64,000 nucleotides of DNA, from assembly GCA_002005505.1 (NCBI GenBank), contig KV908500.1, forward strand, positions 260,290 to 324,289, given 5' to 3'. Every line of letters begins with the position of its first letter. The first letter of the stretch is position 1. This document shows positions 62,970 to 64,000 of this stretch, piece after piece. The translations under genes and the position numbers were made by a program. This DNA is from Botryococcus braunii. Its lineage: Eukaryota > Chlorophyta > Trebouxiophyceae. The notes under the pieces were generated by a model, which saw nothing but the letters and a program-made list of their open reading frames with translations, made no database searches and was not told where the DNA came from.

Positions 62970-64000
62970 ATGGGAGATTTGGAGGTTGGAGAACCTGGCT
63001 GGAGGGAGGCAGGTTGGGCAGAAGCAGCAGGGCAGCATGCTGGGACTGGCAGTGAGCAGGGGCAAGCGCCACAAGTTGCCAGATGCGCAACAGGGCTTAC
63101 CAGGGGCCTACCAAAGATAGATGTTGAATGGGAAGAGGTGCAGCATGCGTTAAGGGCGTGGCAGGAGGAAGGCGTGTCTGCAGGTGAAGGGCCTGAGCTA
63201 GGATCCCCACGCCTACTAGCGCAGGAGTGGGACAGGGCTTTAAAAGACGAAGAGTTTGTGGCAGGGGTACCCAATAGTCGGCTAAAAGCCTGGGAGAGGT
63301 ATTTCGTGTGGGCACAAGGGCAGGCGCCTTTGACTGCTGAACAGCAGAAAGTGCTGAACTGGCTGAGGCATGGGATCAAGCTGGAATGGGTAGGGGCAGA
63401 TTCCAAGACACAGTCGGAACATCCTAGGTATCAAGATAGGAAACAACAAGTGGTAGAATTACTAAAGACCACACTGCCAGGGCAAGGGCAAAGGGTCCGA
63501 GAGCTGCTGCAAGGAGACAGGCCTGGGAAGGTACAGTTTGCTAATAGAAAATCGGTTGAGCTGCATGCAGAGTTTGTCAAGGCGTCTTTAGAAGACTTAC
63601 TGCACACAGGGGCATTAATGGAAGTCACAGGCGACAAGGTACAGGTGTGCAGTGGGCTGGGGGTGGTGGCAAATAGAAAGGGCAAGTTGCGTCTGATTCT
63701 GGACGCTAGGTATATTAACCTGTTTGATAAATATGTCAGTTTCACGTATGAAAAACTGACCGACGTGCCACAGTATGCCAGGCCAGGAGACTGGCTGTGT
63801 CTCACAGATTTCAAAGCAGGTTACCATCATTTTAGGGTGCACAAGGAGGATCAGAAGTACCTGGGTTTGAGTTTTCAAGGAAAATTTTTCGTGTTTACTG
63901 TGTTACCATTTGGTTTGTCCTCTGCATGCAGAACCTACACAAGGTTCATGCTACAGGTGTATGCTCCTCTCAGGGGGAGAGGCCTAAGGATGACCACGTT
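62970..64000 (+). CDS. DIRS-like reverse transcriptase, open at window edge
   Basis: From ATG 62970 the frame is open for more than 340 codons to the end of the window. The N-terminal part includes W-L-R-H-G-I-K-L-E-W-V, like the 'gvkleW' phrase before RT in DIRS/PAT elements. RT blocks follow: L-R-L-I-L-D-A-R-Y-I-N, then D-W-L-C-L-T-D-F-K-A-G-Y-H-H-F (first catalytic Asp), Y-L-G-L-S-F, and V-L-P-F-G-L-S-S-A-C-R-T-Y-T-R-F. The Y-x-D-D box, RNase H and the expected tyrosine recombinase would lie past the edge. The overlapping -1 frame of gag suggests frameshifting or separate translation. Assignment to DIRS rather than another RT class is from motif memory. Confidence 0.75.
   Translation, partial: MGDLEVGEPGWREAGWAEAAGQHAGTGSEQGQAPQVARCATGLTRGLPKIDVEWEEVQHALRAWQEEGVSAGEGPELGSPRLLAQEWDRALKDEEFVAGVPNSRLKAWERYFVWAQGQAPLTAEQQKVLNWLRHGIKLEWVGADSKTQSEHPRYQDRKQQVVELLKTTLPGQGQRVRELLQGDRPGKVQFANRKSVELHAEFVKASLEDLLHTGALMEVTGDKVQVCSGLGVVANRKGKLRLILDARYINLFDKYVSFTYEKLTDVPQYARPGDWLCLTDFKAGYHHFRVHKEDQKYLGLSFQGKFFVFTVLPFGLSSACRTYTRFMLQVYAPLRGRGLRMTT

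Overview
The window is eukaryotic nuclear DNA. Coding segments are short, lie between GT...AG introns, and sit among very many microsatellites, minisatellites and nested retrotransposons. A green-lineage alga (prasinophyte or other chlorophyte type) is my best guess. The reasons are the mix of chromodomain Ty3/gypsy, Ty1/copia primed by a plant-type initiator tRNA-Met, a DIRS-like RT and non-LTR RT fragments, together with a profilin-like gene and FN3 domains. The organism is an inference; no rRNA or tRNA gene is present to settle it.

Layout. 1-6.1 kb: a plus-strand multi-exon gene. It has a long repeat-rich first exon (Leu-Pro-Asp-Gln-Ala repeats encoded by a DNA palindrome) and a coiled coil that continues across three splice junctions; its introns are packed with tandem repeats. 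6.1-15 kb: AT-rich DNA with scattered exon-like islands. The best supported (10.5-14.8 kb) encode a small repeated module W-x4-C-x(11-13)-C-W on phase-1 symmetric exons, ending in a terminal exon. 15-19.3 kb: intronic or intergenic repeats and two long hairpins. 19.5-24.6 kb: decayed non-LTR retrotransposon pieces on both strands and a solo LTR. 24.9-29.6 kb: an old, decayed copia element bounded by a 5-bp target duplication. 31-35 kb: a CT satellite, then a plus-strand FN3-repeat gene with four phase-consistent exons.

36.2-55.1 kb is a set of nested insertions. A foldback (near-palindromic) element was split by a chromovirus-type gypsy element (36716-54236, duplication TTTTC). That element's gag gene was in turn split by a copia element (42203-53418, duplication AACAT). 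The copia block holds an extra near-identical 3.4-kb copy, a stray piece of gypsy gag and a run of 94 A. These look more like an assembly error than biology.

55.1-59.3 kb: a deletion derivative of a second gypsy-like family, a minus-strand profilin-like gene, a foldback with perfect 104-bp inverted repeats, and tandem repeats. 59.6 kb to the end: a DIRS-like retrotransposon whose gag region appears to be split by introns, followed by an RT open to the window edge.

The observation I find most novel is that several intron minisatellites appear to be built from copies of splice signals. These are a 5' splice site at 3745-3955, a branch-point-like segment at 5266-5415, and a 3' splice site at 11430-11849. 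Each is adjacent to the exon whose signal it copies.
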